DNA of 64,000 nucleotides from Shinella sumterensis (GCF_004514425.2 NZ_MYFN02000004.1:372001-436000), one strand, 5' to 3'. Counted from the stretch's first letter, positions 51,884 through 61,471 are shown. The notes: a model not told the origin generated them from the sequence alone. Numbers and translations are program-made.

Positions 51884-54019
51884 ATGACCATATTGCTTGG
51901 CGTTATCGCATGCGGGTTGCTCTCGGTGGTCTATGCCATCTGGGCGACACGGTCGGTGCTTGCCGCCGACCAGGGGAATGCCCGCATGCAGGAAATTGCA
52001 GGTTATATCCGGGAAGGGGCACAGGCCTATCTCACCCGGCAGTACAAGACCATTGCCCTGGTCGGTGTTGTCGTCTTCGTCGGCACCTGGCTGCTTCTTT
52101 CCGCAACGGCTGCCATCGGGTTCCTGATCGGCGCCGTGCTGTCGGGCGTTGCCGGCTTCATCGGCATGCATGTGTCCGTCCGCGCCAATGTGCGCACGGC
52201 GCAGGCCGCGTCCGTCAGCCTGTCCTCCGGCCTCGACATCGCCTTCAAGTCGGGTGCGATCACCGGCATGCTGGTGGCCGGCCTCGCCCTTCTCGGCGTG
52301 TCGATCTACTACTGGGTCCTCACCGGCGTCCTCGGGCAGGAGCCCGCCTCGCGCGAGGTCATCGATTCGCTCGTCGCGCTCGGCTTCGGCGCCTCGCTGA
52401 TCTCCATCTTCGCCCGTCTCGGCGGCGGTATCTTCACGAAGGGCGCCGACGTGGGCGGCGACCTCGTCGGCAAGGTGGAAGCCGGCATTCCCGAAGACGA
52501 CCCGCGCAACCCCGCCACCATCGCCGACAATGTGGGCGACAATGTCGGCGACTGCGCCGGCATGGCGGCCGACCTCTTCGAGACCTATGCGGTGACGGTC
52601 GTCGCCACCATGGTTCTTGCGGCGATCTTCTTTGCCGGGACGCCCGTTCTGGCGTCGGCGATGATCTATCCGCTCGCCATTTGCGGCGCGTGCATCATCA
52701 CCTCGATCGTCGGTTCGTTCTTCGTCAAGCTCGGCACGAACGGCTCGATCATGGGCGCCCTCTACAAGGGCCTGATCGTGACCGGCCTGCTGTCGATCCT
52801 CGGCCTTGCCGCCGCGACCACGCTGACCGTCGGCTGGGGCGTGATCGGCACGGTGGCCGGCAAGGAGATCACCGGCACGAACCTGTTCATCTGCGGCCTT
52901 CTCGGCCTCATCGTGACGGCGCTGATCGTCGTCATCACCGAATACTATACCGGCACCAACAAGCGCCCGGTCAACTCGATTGCCCAGGCATCGGTGACCG
53001 GCCACGGCACGAACGTCATCCAGGGCCTCGCGGTGTCGCTGGAATCGACGGCGCTGCCGGCGATCGTCATCGTCGGCGGCATCATCGCCACCTACCAGCT
53101 GGGCGGCCTCTTCGGCACCGGCATCGCCGTCACCGGCATGCTGGGCATTGCCGGCATGATCGTGGCGCTCGACGCCTTCGGCCCGGTCACCGACAATGCC
53201 GGCGGCATTGCCGAAATGTCCGGCCTCGACCCGGAGGTGCGCAAGTCGACCGACGCGCTCGACGCCGTCGGCAACACGACGAAGGCCGTGACCAAGGGTT
53301 ACGCGATCGGTTCGGCCGGCCTCGGCGCGCTGGTGCTGTTTGCGGCCTATTCGAACGACCTTGCCTACTTCGCCGCCAATGGCGACAAGTATCCGTATTT
53401 CGCGGATATCGGCACGATCTCCTTCGACCTCTCCAACCCCTATGTGGTCGCAGGCCTGATCTTCGGCGGTCTCATCCCCTATCTCTTCGGCGGCATCGCG
53501 ATGACGGCGGTGGGGCGTGCGGCGGGCTCGATCGTCGAGGAAGTGCGCCGGCAGTTCCGCGAAAAACCGGGCATCATGGCGGGAACGGAACGGCCCGACT
53601 ACGGCCGCGCCGTCGACATGCTGACCAAGGCGGCCATCCGCGAGATGATCGTGCCGTCGCTCCTGCCGGTGCTGGCGCCGCTCGTCGTCTATTTCGGCGT
53701 GCTGCTGATCTCAGGCTCCAAGGCATCCGCCTTCGCCGCGCTCGGCGCCTCGCTGCTCGGCGTGATCGTCAACGGCCTGTTCGTCGCCATTTCGATGACA
53801 TCCGGCGGCGGCGCCTGGGACAATGCGAAGAAGAGCTTCGAGGACGGTTTCGTCGACAAGGACGGCAACCGGCACGTGAAGGGTTCGGAAGCGCACAAGG
53901 CCTCCGTGACCGGTGATACCGTCGGCGATCCCTACAAGGACACGGCGGGCCCTGCGGTCAACCCGGCGATCAAGATCACCAATATCGTGGCGCTGCTGCT
54001 GCTGGCCGTCCTGGCCTGA
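51884..54019 (+). CDS. hppA: Proton-translocating pyrophosphatase, K+-independent type
   Basis: Pumps protons using pyrophosphate hydrolysis. The 711-residue membrane protein has about 16 transmembrane segments and the pyrophosphate site [23 protein letters not shown], with [13 protein letters not shown]. The residue that decides potassium dependence is Lys in [21 protein letters not shown], the K+-independent state. AAGGAGGA precedes the ATG at 51884; upstream in-frame starts lack support. CTTGAC at 51756-51761 is a possible -35. Confidence 0.97.
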   Translation: MTILLGVIACGLLSVVYAIWATRSVLAADQGNARMQEIAGYIREGAQAYLTRQYKTIALVGVVVFVGTWLLLSATAAIGFLIGAVLSGVAGFIGMHVSVRANVRTAQAASVSLSSGLDIAFKSGAITGMLVAGLALLGVSIYYWVLTGVLGQEPASREVIDSLVALGFGASLISIFARLGGGIFTKGADVGGDLVGKVEAGIPEDDPRNPATIADNVGDNVGDCAGMAADLFETYAVTVVATMVLAAIFFAGTPVLASAMIYPLAICGACIITSIVGSFFVKLGTNGSIMGALYKGLIVTGLLSILGLAAATTLTVGWGVIGTVAGKEITGTNLFICGLLGLIVTALIVVITEYYTGTNKRPVNSIAQASVTGHGTNVIQGLAVSLESTALPAIVIVGGIIATYQLGGLFGTGIAVTGMLGIAGMIVALDAFGPVTDNAGGIAEMSGLDPEVRKSTDALDAVGNTTKAVTKGYAIGSAGLGALVLFAAYSNDLAYFAANGDKYPYFADIGTISFDLSNPYVVAGLIFGGLIPYLFGGIAMTAVGRAAGSIVEEVRRQFREKPGIMAGTERPDYGRAVDMLTKAAIREMIVPSLLPVLAPLVVYFGVLLISGSKASAFAALGASLLGVIVNGLFVAISMTSGGGAWDNAKKSFEDGFVDKDGNRHVKGSEAHKASVTGDTVGDPYKDTAGPAVNPAIKITNIVALLLLAVLA

Positions 54020-54040
54020 CCCTGAAAACCGCGCAAACAA

Positions 54041-54068
54041 AAACCGCGGGGAGCGATCCCCGCGGTTT
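54041..54068. terminator. Intrinsic terminator, bidirectional
   Basis: A 12-base-pair stem (54041-54052 with 54057-54068) has loop GCGA, with A-run left and T-rich right. It sits between hppA and the convergent BamE gene. Confidence 0.92.
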
Positions 54069-54091
54069 CCTTTTGTCCTTGCGGTGCGCGC

Positions 54092-54568
54092 TTAGTTGTT
54101 GCCGCCCAGCATGCTTCTCATCATTGCACCGGGGTTTGCACCGCCGCGCAGCAGCTGGCCGAGGAAGGTCGTCTCGGCGCCGCCCGTCGGCGTGACGCGC
54201 TTGATCATGTCGAAGACCTTGCCGTCCTGCAGCGTGTAGTGGGCGAGGCGCTCGACATTGCCGTCCTTGTCGAAATAGACGGCCAGAACGCTCTGCTCCA
54301 CGACTTTGGGCTTCATGAAAGCCATCGGGCGCGTGCGCTTCTGGGATATGTAGTAGAAGACCTCGTTGTCGAACGTCGCCGTCGAGGAGGGCGAGCCGAG
54401 CGAGAGCAGGACCTGTTCGCGCGACGAGCCGACGGGGGCAAGTGCAAGCGTTTCCTGGTCGATGACGTAGCCCTGGTGCATTACCTCGCCCATGCCCATG
54501 CCCTGGCAGCCTGCCAGAACGGATGCGGAGAGGGTGGCGGCAACGGCGGCACTACGCAACAGCTTCAT
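54092..54568 (-). CDS. bamE: BamE/SmpA-family outer-membrane assembly lipoprotein
   Basis: A 158-residue lipoprotein (signal KLLRSAAVAATLSASVLAGC, lipobox LAGC). The BamE fold is recognised in GYVIDQETLALAPVGSSREQVLLSLGSPSSTATFDNEVFYYISQ; it supports the BAM complex that inserts outer-membrane barrels. A C-terminal extension (GGANPGAMMRSMLGG) is longer than in E. coli. The start ATG at 54568 has GAGAG upstream. Convergent with hppA; divergent from the chaperone gene. Confidence 0.92.
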   Translation of the reverse strand: MKLLRSAAVAATLSASVLAGCQGMGMGEVMHQGYVIDQETLALAPVGSSREQVLLSLGSPSSTATFDNEVFYYISQKRTRPMAFMKPKVVEQSVLAVYFDKDGNVERLAHYTLQDGKVFDMIKRVTPTGGAETTFLGQLLRGGANPGAMMRSMLGGNN

Positions 54569-54717
54569 ATTCACAGCATCTCTCTTAACACTATCCCCGG
54601 GACGATGATGGCCGCGCAGCCATTGCAATTCATGCATGCTTCGGTAAACCAGCTTCGACCGTCATGCAACATGACTTGCGACGGCACCATGGTTTGAATC
54701 AGGCAAAACTAGGCTTT

Positions 54718-55275
54718 ATGATGATTTTTGGCCTGTTCGGCAAAAAAAACGGCAACCGGCGCATTGTCGAAAAACAATATGCGACGCTTACAACGGCTGC
54801 GCGCCATCCCTATCTCTATGAAGCGCTTGATGTTCCCGACACGGTGATGGGCCGCTTCGAGATGCTCTCGGCGATATTGATCCTGTACTTCCGCCGCACC
54901 CGCGCCAGCGCGACATCGGGTCAGGAAATCGCCCAGGAGATCGTCGATGCCTTCTTCGAGGACGTCGATCATTCGATTCGCGAACTCGGCGTCGGCGATG
55001 CGGGCGTGCCCAAGCGCATGAAGAAATTCGCCGGCATGTTCTACGGCCGGCTGGAGTCCTACGCGGCGGCGTTCGATGCCGCCGACCGTGATGCGCTGGC
55101 AGCTGCGCTGCGGCGCAACATCTACCCGGAAGGCGGCGAGGGCGCCCCTTCCATGGACGGCCTGGCCGCTTATCTCTTCGACGCAGAAACGGCCATGGCC
55201 GGCGTTGGCGAGGATGCGATTGCGGTCGGCGCGCTCACGGTCCTGGAACCGCGCGCGCCCGCACAGGCCGTGTGA
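54718..55275 (+). CDS. Ubiquinol-cytochrome c chaperone (Cbp3-like)
   Basis: A 185-residue helical protein that assists cytochrome bc1 assembly. The pattern YEALDVPDTVMGRFEMLSAILILYFRR and VPKRMKKFAGMFYGRLESY is typical of the ubiquinol_cyt_C chaperone domain. A weak start context exists at 54718-54723 (two consecutive ATGs). Followed after 16 bases by a YceD gene. No cytochrome genes are nearby. Confidence 0.92.
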   Translation: MMIFGLFGKKNGNRRIVEKQYATLTTAARHPYLYEALDVPDTVMGRFEMLSAILILYFRRTRASATSGQEIAQEIVDAFFEDVDHSIRELGVGDAGVPKRMKKFAGMFYGRLESYAAAFDAADRDALAAALRRNIYPEGGEGAPSMDGLAAYLFDAETAMAGVGEDAIAVGALTVLEPRAPAQAV

Positions 55276-55291
55276 GGCGAAAGGCAAGACG

Positions 55292-55846
55292 ATGAAGCAA
55301 AACGACGAGACGCCGTTCTCCTACCCGGTCAAGGTGGGGCATATCTCCGCCAACCCGGTGGAGGTGAAGATCGCTGCGAATGCCGAGGAACTGGCGGGGC
55401 TCGCCAGGCTCTGGTCCGTGCTGGAGGTGAAGGCGCTGACGGCGGCCTTCGAGGTGAAGCGCTGGAAGCGCGACGGCATCCGCCTGAAGGGCCGCGTGAC
55501 CGCCGACATCGTGCAGGCCTGCGTGGTGACGCTCGATCCGGTGGAAGCGCATATCGACGAGCCTGTCGAGGTCGTGTTCGTGCCGGAGGGCTCCAAGCTC
55601 GCGCGCATGCCGGTCGCGGCCGAGGGCGGGGAAATGCTGCTCGATCCGGAAGGCCCGGACGCGCCGGAAATCTTCACCGGCGACACGATCGATGCCGGCG
55701 TGGTGGCCGCGGAGCACGTCGCGCTCGCCATCGATCCCTATCCGCGCAAGGCCGATATCGCCTTTGCGGGCCATATCGAGAGCACCGACAAGGACGACCG
55801 AAAACCGTCGCCTTTTGCTGTTCTCAAGGACTGGAAAAAAGACTGA
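55292..55846 (+). CDS. YceD/DUF177 family protein
   Basis: A 184-residue soluble protein of the YceD family, in which conserved cysteine-containing VQACVVTLDPVEAHIDEPVEVVF is visible. In many bacteria it precedes rpmF and plsX and is linked to 23S rRNA or 50S assembly; here plsX follows but rpmF is absent. AAAGG precedes the ATG. Confidence 0.9.
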   Translation: MKQNDETPFSYPVKVGHISANPVEVKIAANAEELAGLARLWSVLEVKALTAAFEVKRWKRDGIRLKGRVTADIVQACVVTLDPVEAHIDEPVEVVFVPEGSKLARMPVAAEGGEMLLDPEGPDAPEIFTGDTIDAGVVAAEHVALAIDPYPRKADIAFAGHIESTDKDDRKPSPFAVLKDWKKD

Positions 55847-55961
55847 ACGCCTCAAGGGCGTCCGATAATTCAGTTGTGCCCCCGGCGAAAAGCGGTATTT
55901 TGGCCGAATTCCGCTGGGGCGGCTCTTCTGCCGTTGGAAACAAAACTAAGGCAATACACGC

Positions 55962-57023
55962 GTGGTCAGAATTTCCGTCGATGTCATGGGTGGCGATTTC
56001 GGCCCGTCCGTGGCCATCCCTGGTGCAGCCAAGGCTCTCGAGCGCCATCCCGAAATCCGCTTCGTGCTCTTTGGCAACGCCGCCGAATGCGAGCCTCTTC
56101 TGGCGCAACACCCGAAACTGAAGGCCGCCAGCACGTTTCATCACTGCGACATCGCGGTGGCCATGGATGAGAAGCCGAGCCAGGCGCTGCGCCGCGGCCG
56201 TGGCAAGGCCTCCATGTGGCAGGCCATCGATGCGGTGGCCAAGGGCGATGCGGATGTCGCCGTTTCCGCCGGCAATACCGGCGCGCTGATGGCGATGTCG
56301 AAATTCTGCCTGCGCATGATGGCCAATATCGAACGGCCCGCCATCGCCGGCATCTGGCCGACGCTGAAGGGCGAGAGCATCGTGCTCGACATCGGCGCGA
56401 CGATCGGCGCGGACGCCAACCAGCTCTTCGACTTCGCGCTGATGGGCGGCGCCATGGCGCGCGCGCTCTTCGAGATCGACAAGCCGACGCTCGGCCTGCT
56501 CAATGTCGGCGTCGAGGAGATCAAGGGCCAGGAAGAGGTGAAGGCCGCCGGCCAGCTCATCCGCGAGGCCAATTTCGACACGATCGACTACTATGGCTTC
56601 GTGGAAGGCGACGATATCGGTCGCGGCACGGTGGATGTGGTGGTGACGGAAGGTTTTGCCGGCAATATCGCGCTGAAGGCGGCGGAAGGCACCGCGCGCC
56701 AGATCGCGGAATATCTGCGCGCGGCCATGTCGCGCACCTGGCTCGCCAAGCTCGGCTACATCCTCGCCAAGAGCGCGTTCGACAGCGTGCGGGAGAAGAT
56801 GGACCCGCGCAAGGTCAATGGCGGCGTGTTCCTCGGCCTGAACGGCATCGTCATCAAGAGCCATGGCGGCACGGATGCCGAGGGTTTCGCGGCCGCGGTG
56901 GATGTCGGCTACGACATGGTCCGCAACGGCCTGAAAGACAAGATCGAAAGAGATTTGCAGAAATATCATGCCGGCCGCCCCGTCGAGGGCGCCCAGAGCG
57001 TGAGCGATGAGGTATCGAAATGA
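55962..57023 (+). CDS. plsX: Phosphate acyltransferase PlsX
   Basis: Converts acyl-ACP to acyl phosphate for phospholipid synthesis. The 353-residue protein begins [21 protein letters not shown] and contains [16 protein letters not shown] and [20 protein letters not shown] is the start codon. Its stop overlaps the fabH start by 4 bases. Confidence 0.97.
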   Translation: MVRISVDVMGGDFGPSVAIPGAAKALERHPEIRFVLFGNAAECEPLLAQHPKLKAASTFHHCDIAVAMDEKPSQALRRGRGKASMWQAIDAVAKGDADVAVSAGNTGALMAMSKFCLRMMANIERPAIAGIWPTLKGESIVLDIGATIGADANQLFDFALMGGAMARALFEIDKPTLGLLNVGVEEIKGQEEVKAAGQLIREANFDTIDYYGFVEGDDIGRGTVDVVVTEGFAGNIALKAAEGTARQIAEYLRAAMSRTWLAKLGYILAKSAFDSVREKMDPRKVNGGVFLGLNGIVIKSHGGTDAEGFAAAVDVGYDMVRNGLKDKIERDLQKYHAGRPVEGAQSVSDEVSK

Positions 57024-57991
57024 TCCGTTCAGTTGTCCGTGGTTTCGGAACGGCGCTTCCCAAACGGGTGGTCACCAATGCCGAGCTGGAAAAGACGGTC
57101 GACACGTCCGACGAGTGGATCGTGCAGCGCACCGGCATCCGCCAGCGCTACATTGCCGGTGAGGGCGAGACGACCGCCTCGCTCGGCGAAGCGGCCGGGC
57201 GCGCGGCCCTCGGCAAGGCCGGCCTCACCGCCGCCGATATCGACGTGATCATCGTGGCGACCTCCACGCCCGACAACACCTTCCCGGCGACCGCCGTCAA
57301 CATCCAGAACCGGCTGGGCATGCACCATGGCTTCGCCTTCGACGTGCAGGCCGTCTGTTCGGGCTTCGTCTATGCCGTAACGACGGCCGACGCCTATATT
57401 CGCGGCGGCCTGGCCCGGCGCGTCCTCGTCATCGGCGCGGAAACCTTCTCGCGCATCCTCGACTGGACCGACCGCACGACCTGCGTGCTGTTCGGCGACG
57501 GCGCGGGCGCCATCGTGCTCGAGGCGCAGGAAGGGGCGGGCACCACCGCCGACCGCGGCGTGCTGACGGCGCAGCTGCGCTCCGACGGCGCGCACCGCGA
57601 CAAGCTCTATGTCGACGGCGGCCCCTCGACCACGGGCACGGTCGGCCACCTGCGCATGGAGGGCCGCGAGGTCTTCAAGCACGCCGTCGGCATGATCACC
57701 GACGTGATCGTCTCGGCCTTCGACGCGACCGGCTTCACGGCCGACGACGTCGACTGGCTGGTGCCGCACCAGGCCAACAAGCGCATCATCGACGGTTCCG
57801 CCAAGAAACTCGGCATTCCCGAGGAAAAGGTCGTGATCACCGTCGACCTGCACGGCAACACGTCGGCGGCCTCCATCCCGCTCGCGCTGGCTGCGGCCGC
57901 GCAGGACGGACGCATCAAGCAGGGAGACCTGGTTCTGCTGGAAGCCATGGGCGGCGGTTTCACCTGGGGCGCGGTGCTGCTACGTTGGTAG
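57020..57991 (+). CDS. fabH: Beta-ketoacyl-ACP synthase III
   Basis: Starts fatty-acid synthesis by condensing acetyl-CoA with malonyl-ACP. The 323-residue protein has the catalytic triad: Cys113 in [12 protein letters not shown], His in [10 protein letters not shown] and Asn in [10 protein letters not shown]. It is translationally coupled to plsX by a 4-base overlap, a standard order. Confidence 0.97.
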   Translation: MIRSVVRGFGTALPKRVVTNAELEKTVDTSDEWIVQRTGIRQRYIAGEGETTASLGEAAGRAALGKAGLTAADIDVIIVATSTPDNTFPATAVNIQNRLGMHHGFAFDVQAVCSGFVYAVTTADAYIRGGLARRVLVIGAETFSRILDWTDRTTCVLFGDGAGAIVLEAQEGAGTTADRGVLTAQLRSDGAHRDKLYVDGGPSTTGTVGHLRMEGREVFKHAVGMITDVIVSAFDATGFTADDVDWLVPHQANKRIIDGSAKKLGIPEEKVVITVDLHGNTSAASIPLALAAAAQDGRIKQGDLVLLEAMGGGFTWGAVLLRW

Positions 57992-58089
57992 GATGGCGCC
58001 CACCGCAGGTGCGGCTTGACCCGGGCTTGCAAGGACAATAGTCTTCCGCGACTAACCATACGCTTTCAATAGGAAATCGGTGAGGAACG

Positions 58090-58428
58090 ATGAGCGGCAA
58101 GACGGTGACACGCGCAGATTTGGCCGAATCGGTTTTCCGGAAAGTCGGCCTTTCGAGGACTGAATCCGCAGAGCTCGTCGAAACCGTGATCGATGAGATC
58201 TGCAACGCCATCGTGCGGGGCGAAAGCGTCAAGCTCTCCTCCTTCGCCACCTTCCAGGTGCGCGACAAGAACGAACGCATCGGCCGCAACCCCAAGACCG
58301 GCGAGGAAGTGCCGATCTCGCCGCGCCGCGTCATGACCTTCAAGGCCTCGAACGTGCTCAAGCAGCGTGTCCTGAAAGCCCATCTCGCGCGCAAGGCGAA
58401 ACAGAAGCCGGCTTCGCCCGCCTCCTGA
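58090..58428 (+). CDS. ihfA: Integration host factor alpha subunit
   Basis: DNA-bending nucleoid protein. The 112-residue product has [26 protein letters not shown], the DNA-contact arm [27 protein letters not shown], and a basic C-terminal tail ([14 protein letters not shown]). It pairs with IHF beta elsewhere. It follows fabH and precedes a MerR gene, the standard rhizobial order. Confidence 0.96.
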   Translation: MSGKTVTRADLAESVFRKVGLSRTESAELVETVIDEICNAIVRGESVKLSSFATFQVRDKNERIGRNPKTGEEVPISPRRVMTFKASNVLKQRVLKAHLARKAKQKPASPAS

Positions 58429-58558
58429 GCGCTTTTCGGGGTAATCGCCCCGCCGCCGGCAATTTGAAACTTGAATATCGCCCGGCAACTCGCTGAAATG
58501 AATACGATTCGGCTGCATATCGTGTATGCTGCCGCCGTAACCTTTCATCGAGGCCAGT

Positions 58559-59089
58559 ATGGACAAGAGTCCGGACGCTTTCCGCACCATCAGCGAGGTC
58601 GCCGACGATCTCGATCTGCCGCAGCATGTCCTGCGCTTCTGGGAGACGCGGTTCACGCAGATCAAGCCGATGAAGCGCGGCGGCGGACGGCGCTACTACC
58701 GCCCCGAGGATGTCGACCTGCTCAAGGGCATCCGCCACCTGCTCTACGATCACGGCTATACGATCAAGGGCGTGCAGAAGCTCCTGAAGCTCAACGGCAA
58801 CAAGTTCGTCGCGGCCATTGCCAGCGGCGACTTGGCTACGGTCGAGGCGCTGGCCGCGGCCAGCCACGAGGAGCCGTCGCCGCCGAAGGCCGGCAGCGAC
58901 GAGGACCAGATCGTCGGCCGCGCCAAGGCGCCGTCCAGCCGCCGGTTCTTCTCCTTTGTCGGAGGCGGAGACGAAACGCCGGAAATCTCGCTCGGCAAGA
59001 CCAGCGTCGGCAAGGAAGACCGCGCCCTGTTGCAGGAGGCGCTCTACGACCTCCTGGAGTGCAAGCGCCTGCTGGACCAGGTACGTTAA
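58559..59089 (+). CDS. MerR-family regulator
   Basis: A 176-residue regulator with an N-terminal MerR-type winged HTH ([25 protein letters not shown] then [17 protein letters not shown]). The middle is low-complexity, and there is a C-terminal acidic helix ([20 protein letters not shown]). No metal-binding cysteines typical of metal-sensing MerR members are present, so it is a non-metal member, found downstream of ihfA in Rhizobiaceae. Confidence 0.92.
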   Translation: MDKSPDAFRTISEVADDLDLPQHVLRFWETRFTQIKPMKRGGGRRYYRPEDVDLLKGIRHLLYDHGYTIKGVQKLLKLNGNKFVAAIASGDLATVEALAAASHEEPSPPKAGSDEDQIVGRAKAPSSRRFFSFVGGGDETPEISLGKTSVGKEDRALLQEALYDLLECKRLLDQVR

Positions 59090-59156
59090 GGCACCCGTAT
59101 GCGCCTGCTGAGCGGTCGTCGCCGTGCGCGACCGCATGGCTCATCGGCCACGCTCG

Positions 59157-59375
59157 CTAATCCCGTCGCACGGAAGGCTCCCAGCCTCGCGTGAAGCCAC
59201 GCCCCATCGCAGCACGCATCATGTCGAGCTGGCGTTGCAGATGCGCGCAGTCGGCAAGCAGGGTCTCGATGGTCGCCCGCGCATCGCCGCCGTGCCAGGC
59301 GAGGGCGGCATCCACGGGGTCGCCTGCCGCATCAAGAGTCGCCGCGTCGGTTACAGGCTCGCAAAGCGGCTGCAT
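59157..59375 (-). CDS. Hypothetical conserved small protein, 72 aa
   Basis: The product MQPLCEPVTDAATLDAAGDPVDAALAWHGGDARATIETLLADCAHLQRQLDMMRAAMGRGFTRGWEPSVRRD is helical with no membrane segment. GGGAG lies 7 bases before the ATG. The C-terminal RGFTRGW motif with preceding helix recalls short rhizobial proteins of unknown function. It is the last host gene before the tRNA-Pro junction. Confidence 0.7.
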   Translation of the reverse strand: MQPLCEPVTDAATLDAAGDPVDAALAWHGGDARATIETLLADCAHLQRQLDMMRAAMGRGFTRGWEPSVRRD

Positions 59376-59503
59376 GTGATTCTCCCGGGAATGGATCAGA
59401 GCGTCCAAGGGCCTGAAAGCAGACGCCTCGACCATGAATGTTCTTATTATGTTCCGGTTGCTCCGCGAGTCAAGGGCCGGTTGGCGGACGAAGGCAACTT
59501 TGG

Positions 59504-59527
59504 AAAAAGCCCCGCCGAAGGCGGGGC
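59504..59527 (-). terminator. Minus-strand intrinsic terminator
   Basis: Read on the minus strand, GCCCCGCC-TTC-GGCGGGGC is followed by TTTTT. No coding gene lies immediately upstream of it on this strand. Confidence 0.75.
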
Positions 59528-59597
59528 AAGCAGGCGTCACGCTTGGCTCGCGGTGACGCGGGGAGTGCCCGCAAAAATCAAGGCGGGCAGAATGCTT
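59504..59597 (-). ncRNA. Possible small RNA of about 90 nt
   Basis: Between the 17-base motif (59598-59614) and the minus-strand terminator (59504-59527) lies about 70 bases with no convincing ORF that can fold into GC-rich stems. The arrangement, regulatory motif then short structured transcript then terminator, suggests a small RNA, but no transcription start is proven and no known family is recognised. Confidence 0.3.
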
Positions 59598-59614
59598 CTA
59601 CGACTTTCGTCTTA
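59598..59614. promoter_or_regulatory. Second copy of the 17-base motif
   Basis: CTACGACTTTCGTCTTA is identical to the copy at 8432-8448. It lies in the non-coding region between the small conserved gene and the tRNA-Pro. The rest of 59376-59864 (about 490 bases) holds the terminator and possible small RNA described separately, and no other gene was seen. Confidence 0.45.
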
Positions 59615-59823
59615 TGTCCGGAAAGGTCGAAAGCGCCGAATCCGGTACGGTTGGGGAAAGAAAAGCCGATACTGTGATCGATGAAGCCTGTGCGGCACCC
59701 ACATATCGCGCGGCATGGAGCCGACGGCGGGCCTTTCACCATGGGGCCGCAAGCGGAGTGTCCCTCTGCGACGTCCGGCGACGGGACATTTATCCACATT
59801 TGTTCCGGACGCCGATTTTTGGG

Positions 59824-59851
59824 CTTGCATCCAAAACATCCAGACTATAGG
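59824..59851 (+). promoter_or_regulatory. Candidate tRNA-Pro promoter
   Basis: CTTGCA (59824-59829) and TATAGG (59846-59851) lie 14 bases before the tRNA 5' end. The spacing of 16 bases is slightly short. Confidence 0.35.
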
Positions 59852-59864
59852 GGTTTGCTCGGTC

Positions 59865-59903
59865 CGGAATGTAGCGCAGCCCGGTAGCGCACTTGACTGG
59901 GGG
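59865..59903 (+). tRNA. tRNA-Pro(GGG), 5' half only
   Basis: The 39 bases correspond to acceptor 5' strand CGGAATG, D arm (GCGC...GCGC), and anticodon stem-loop start ACTTGACTGGGGG, which has anticodon GGG. After that the 3' half (TCAAG..., T arm, acceptor 3' strand) is absent and unrelated sequence begins. This is a tRNA gene interrupted in the anticodon loop at an integration junction. An intact tRNA may be rebuilt at the element's far end, outside the window. Confidence 0.8.
59891..59903. other. Left attachment site (attL) in tRNA-Pro anticodon loop
   Basis: The last recognisable tRNA bases are ACTTGACTGGGGG, and the integrase stop codon lies 10 bases further. Tyrosine integrases often use tRNA anticodon loops as attB. 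The exact crossover within these bases cannot be set without the attR sequence. Confidence 0.65.
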
Positions 59904-59913
59904 AACGAACCCC

Positions 59914-61071
59914 TTAGCGCTTTTCTCCCTTGTTATTCATATGCTTGGATTCTTCGGAACCTTCGTTGGTGGGGGTCGTGGTGGGGCGAGATGCAGCGTC
60001 AAGAGCTGCCCTGATATCGTCGTTCAAGGCGTGAGCGTACTTCGTCGTCGTCTTCACGTCAGAGTGCCCAAGCAGCAATTGCGCGACCCTCAGGTTCGAC
60101 TTCCGAAGCACGCGTGTCGCCGCCGTGTGGCGGGTGTCGTGGAATCGGAAGTTCTCCACGCCGGCCTTCGGCACGGCTCGGCGCATCGCGCTCTTGAGCC
60201 CGGATTCCGTCAAGGGGTAGCGTTTCCCTCGCTCCAGCTTTTCCTTTTTTCGCGTCCTGCGCGCCTCGAAAGTGAAGACCTTGATGGTGTGATGGTCCTT
60301 CTCCTCCCATAACAGGCGGAATATCTCCTCCGACATAGGAATGACGCGTTCCTTGCCGCCTTTGCCCATGACCTTGAAGTTTCGGGAGAAGAAATCCACC
60401 ATGGACCATTCGAGCCCGAGGATTTCCATTCGCCGGCACCCGGTCAGGAAGGCAAAACGCACGGCCTTGTCATAGCCGCGCGAAAGCTCCCCGAGGATAG
60501 CGTCCTCTTCGTCCGGTGTTGCCTCGCGAACTCGCTCCTGTCGCTCGTCCAGCATGTGGCGGCCGAAGTCGATATCAGCCACCTTGATCTTCCACACGTC
60601 ACGCGCGCGCAAATAGATTTCCCGAAGAGGCTGGGTACAGGTGCGATTTACCGTGGCCGGCTCGATAAGCTTGCCAAGGTGAAGCTTCCCGTTCTTTCCA
60701 TGTCGGCGCACCCGTTCGCCGCGGCGCTTGGCAACCAGGCTCGCCACGATGGAATCCGTCAGCGATTCCATCTCCGTGTTCCGGCCTATGGCGTTGCGCA
60801 GCCACTCGAGGTTTGCGATGGTGGTATCGGCATTCTTGTGATGCTGCCCGACTTCCAGCCAATATCGGGACGAAGCGATTTCGAAAGTCATCGTCGGCGC
60901 GAAGAATTTCGCCTCTTCCGCCAGCTTCGCCCGCTCTATTTCCTTCTGGGCGTCCTCGAAGCGCTTTGCTTCTCGCTTCGACGTTGCTCCCGTATTGCCT
61001 GAAAATCTACGACCCCGTATCTCGAAGTCGTAGGAATAGGTGTCTCTTCCGTTCTTCTTGTAGACCGACAT
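59914..61071 (-). CDS. int: Tyrosine-type site-specific integrase
   Basis: A 385-residue recombinase. An N-terminal AP2-like arm-binding domain (TYSYDFEIRGRRFSG) and a SAM-like core domain precede the catalytic domain. Catalytic residues are Arg213 (TGCRRMEIL), Lys in MGKGGKERV, His311-x-x-Arg314 (HDTRH), His336 (LLLGHSD) and Tyr345 (TTTKYAH). The complete set suggests activity. It ends 10 bases from the tRNA-Pro fragment, so it probably recombines there. Its ATG has GAGGAG upstream, inside the overlapping excisionase gene. Confidence 0.95.
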   Translation of the reverse strand: MSVYKKNGRDTYSYDFEIRGRRFSGNTGATSKREAKRFEDAQKEIERAKLAEEAKFFAPTMTFEIASSRYWLEVGQHHKNADTTIANLEWLRNAIGRNTEMESLTDSIVASLVAKRRGERVRRHGKNGKLHLGKLIEPATVNRTCTQPLREIYLRARDVWKIKVADIDFGRHMLDERQERVREATPDEEDAILGELSRGYDKAVRFAFLTGCRRMEILGLEWSMVDFFSRNFKVMGKGGKERVIPMSEEIFRLLWEEKDHHTIKVFTFEARRTRKKEKLERGKRYPLTESGLKSAMRRAVPKAGVENFRFHDTRHTAATRVLRKSNLRVAQLLLGHSDVKTTTKYAHALNDDIRAALDAASRPTTTPTNEGSEESKHMNNKGEKR

Positions 61072-61265
61072 TTTTCCGCCCGCTCCTCAATGAAGGCCTC
61101 CAGGTCAGCCGGCGTGTAGCGCCGTGTCGGACGTTTCTTGCCAAGGCCGATGTTAATCCATCGCAACTGACCGTGGTCGGTCAAGTCCCGAAGTTGCCGC
61201 GTCGATATCCCGAGACGGGATGCGGCCGATTCCGGAGTGAGCAGGATTGGTTCGTGCGCCGTCAT
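60936..61265 (-). CDS. xis: Excisionase-like HTH protein
   Basis: A 109-residue protein with an N-terminal MerR/Xis-type winged helix (LLTPESAASRLGISTRQLRDLTDHGQLRWINIGLGKKRPTRRYTPADLEAFIEER). Such proteins direct integrase to excision or control its transcription. It overlaps the integrase gene by 136 bases in another frame, and AAGGAG precedes its ATG. The upstream gene's stop overlaps its start by 4 bases. Confidence 0.85.
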   Translation of the reverse strand: MTAHEPILLTPESAASRLGISTRQLRDLTDHGQLRWINIGLGKKRPTRRYTPADLEAFIEERAEKCRSTRRTEETPIPTTSRYGVVDFQAIREQRRSEKQSASRTPRRK

Positions 61266-61471
61266 CCCCGCTCCTTATCCAGTGCGTTGCGGACGACAGA
61301 ATCGTTGACGGACCATGAAATTTCCGCCCGATCTAATGTGTCTCCATAGTCGGTGATGACAAACTCCACCCACGCGTCATCAGGAGCGAGGTAGTGAGTT
61401 CTCAGGATGCGGGAAATTTCGCTTGCCTCGATGGCAATCGTGGTTTTGCGAGTAACGGTGACGTCAGCCAT
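61262..61471 (-). CDS. Hypothetical element protein, 69 aa
   Basis: Unknown function. The product MADVTVTRKTTIAIEASEISRILRTHYLAPDDAWVEFVITDYGDTLDRAEISWSV is a small mixed alpha/beta protein typical of phage early regions. Overlaps the xis gene by 4 bases (ATGA), so it is translationally coupled to xis and integrase. Confidence 0.68.
   Translation of the reverse strand: MADVTVTRKTTIAIEASEISRILRTHYLAPDDAWVEFVITDYGDTLDRAEISWSVNDSVVRNALDKERG

Noticed and set aside
59578-59799. 73-aa minus-strand ORF upstream of the tRNA-Pro
   Set aside because: No ribosome-binding site, unlikely composition, and it overlaps the motif and presumed promoter region.
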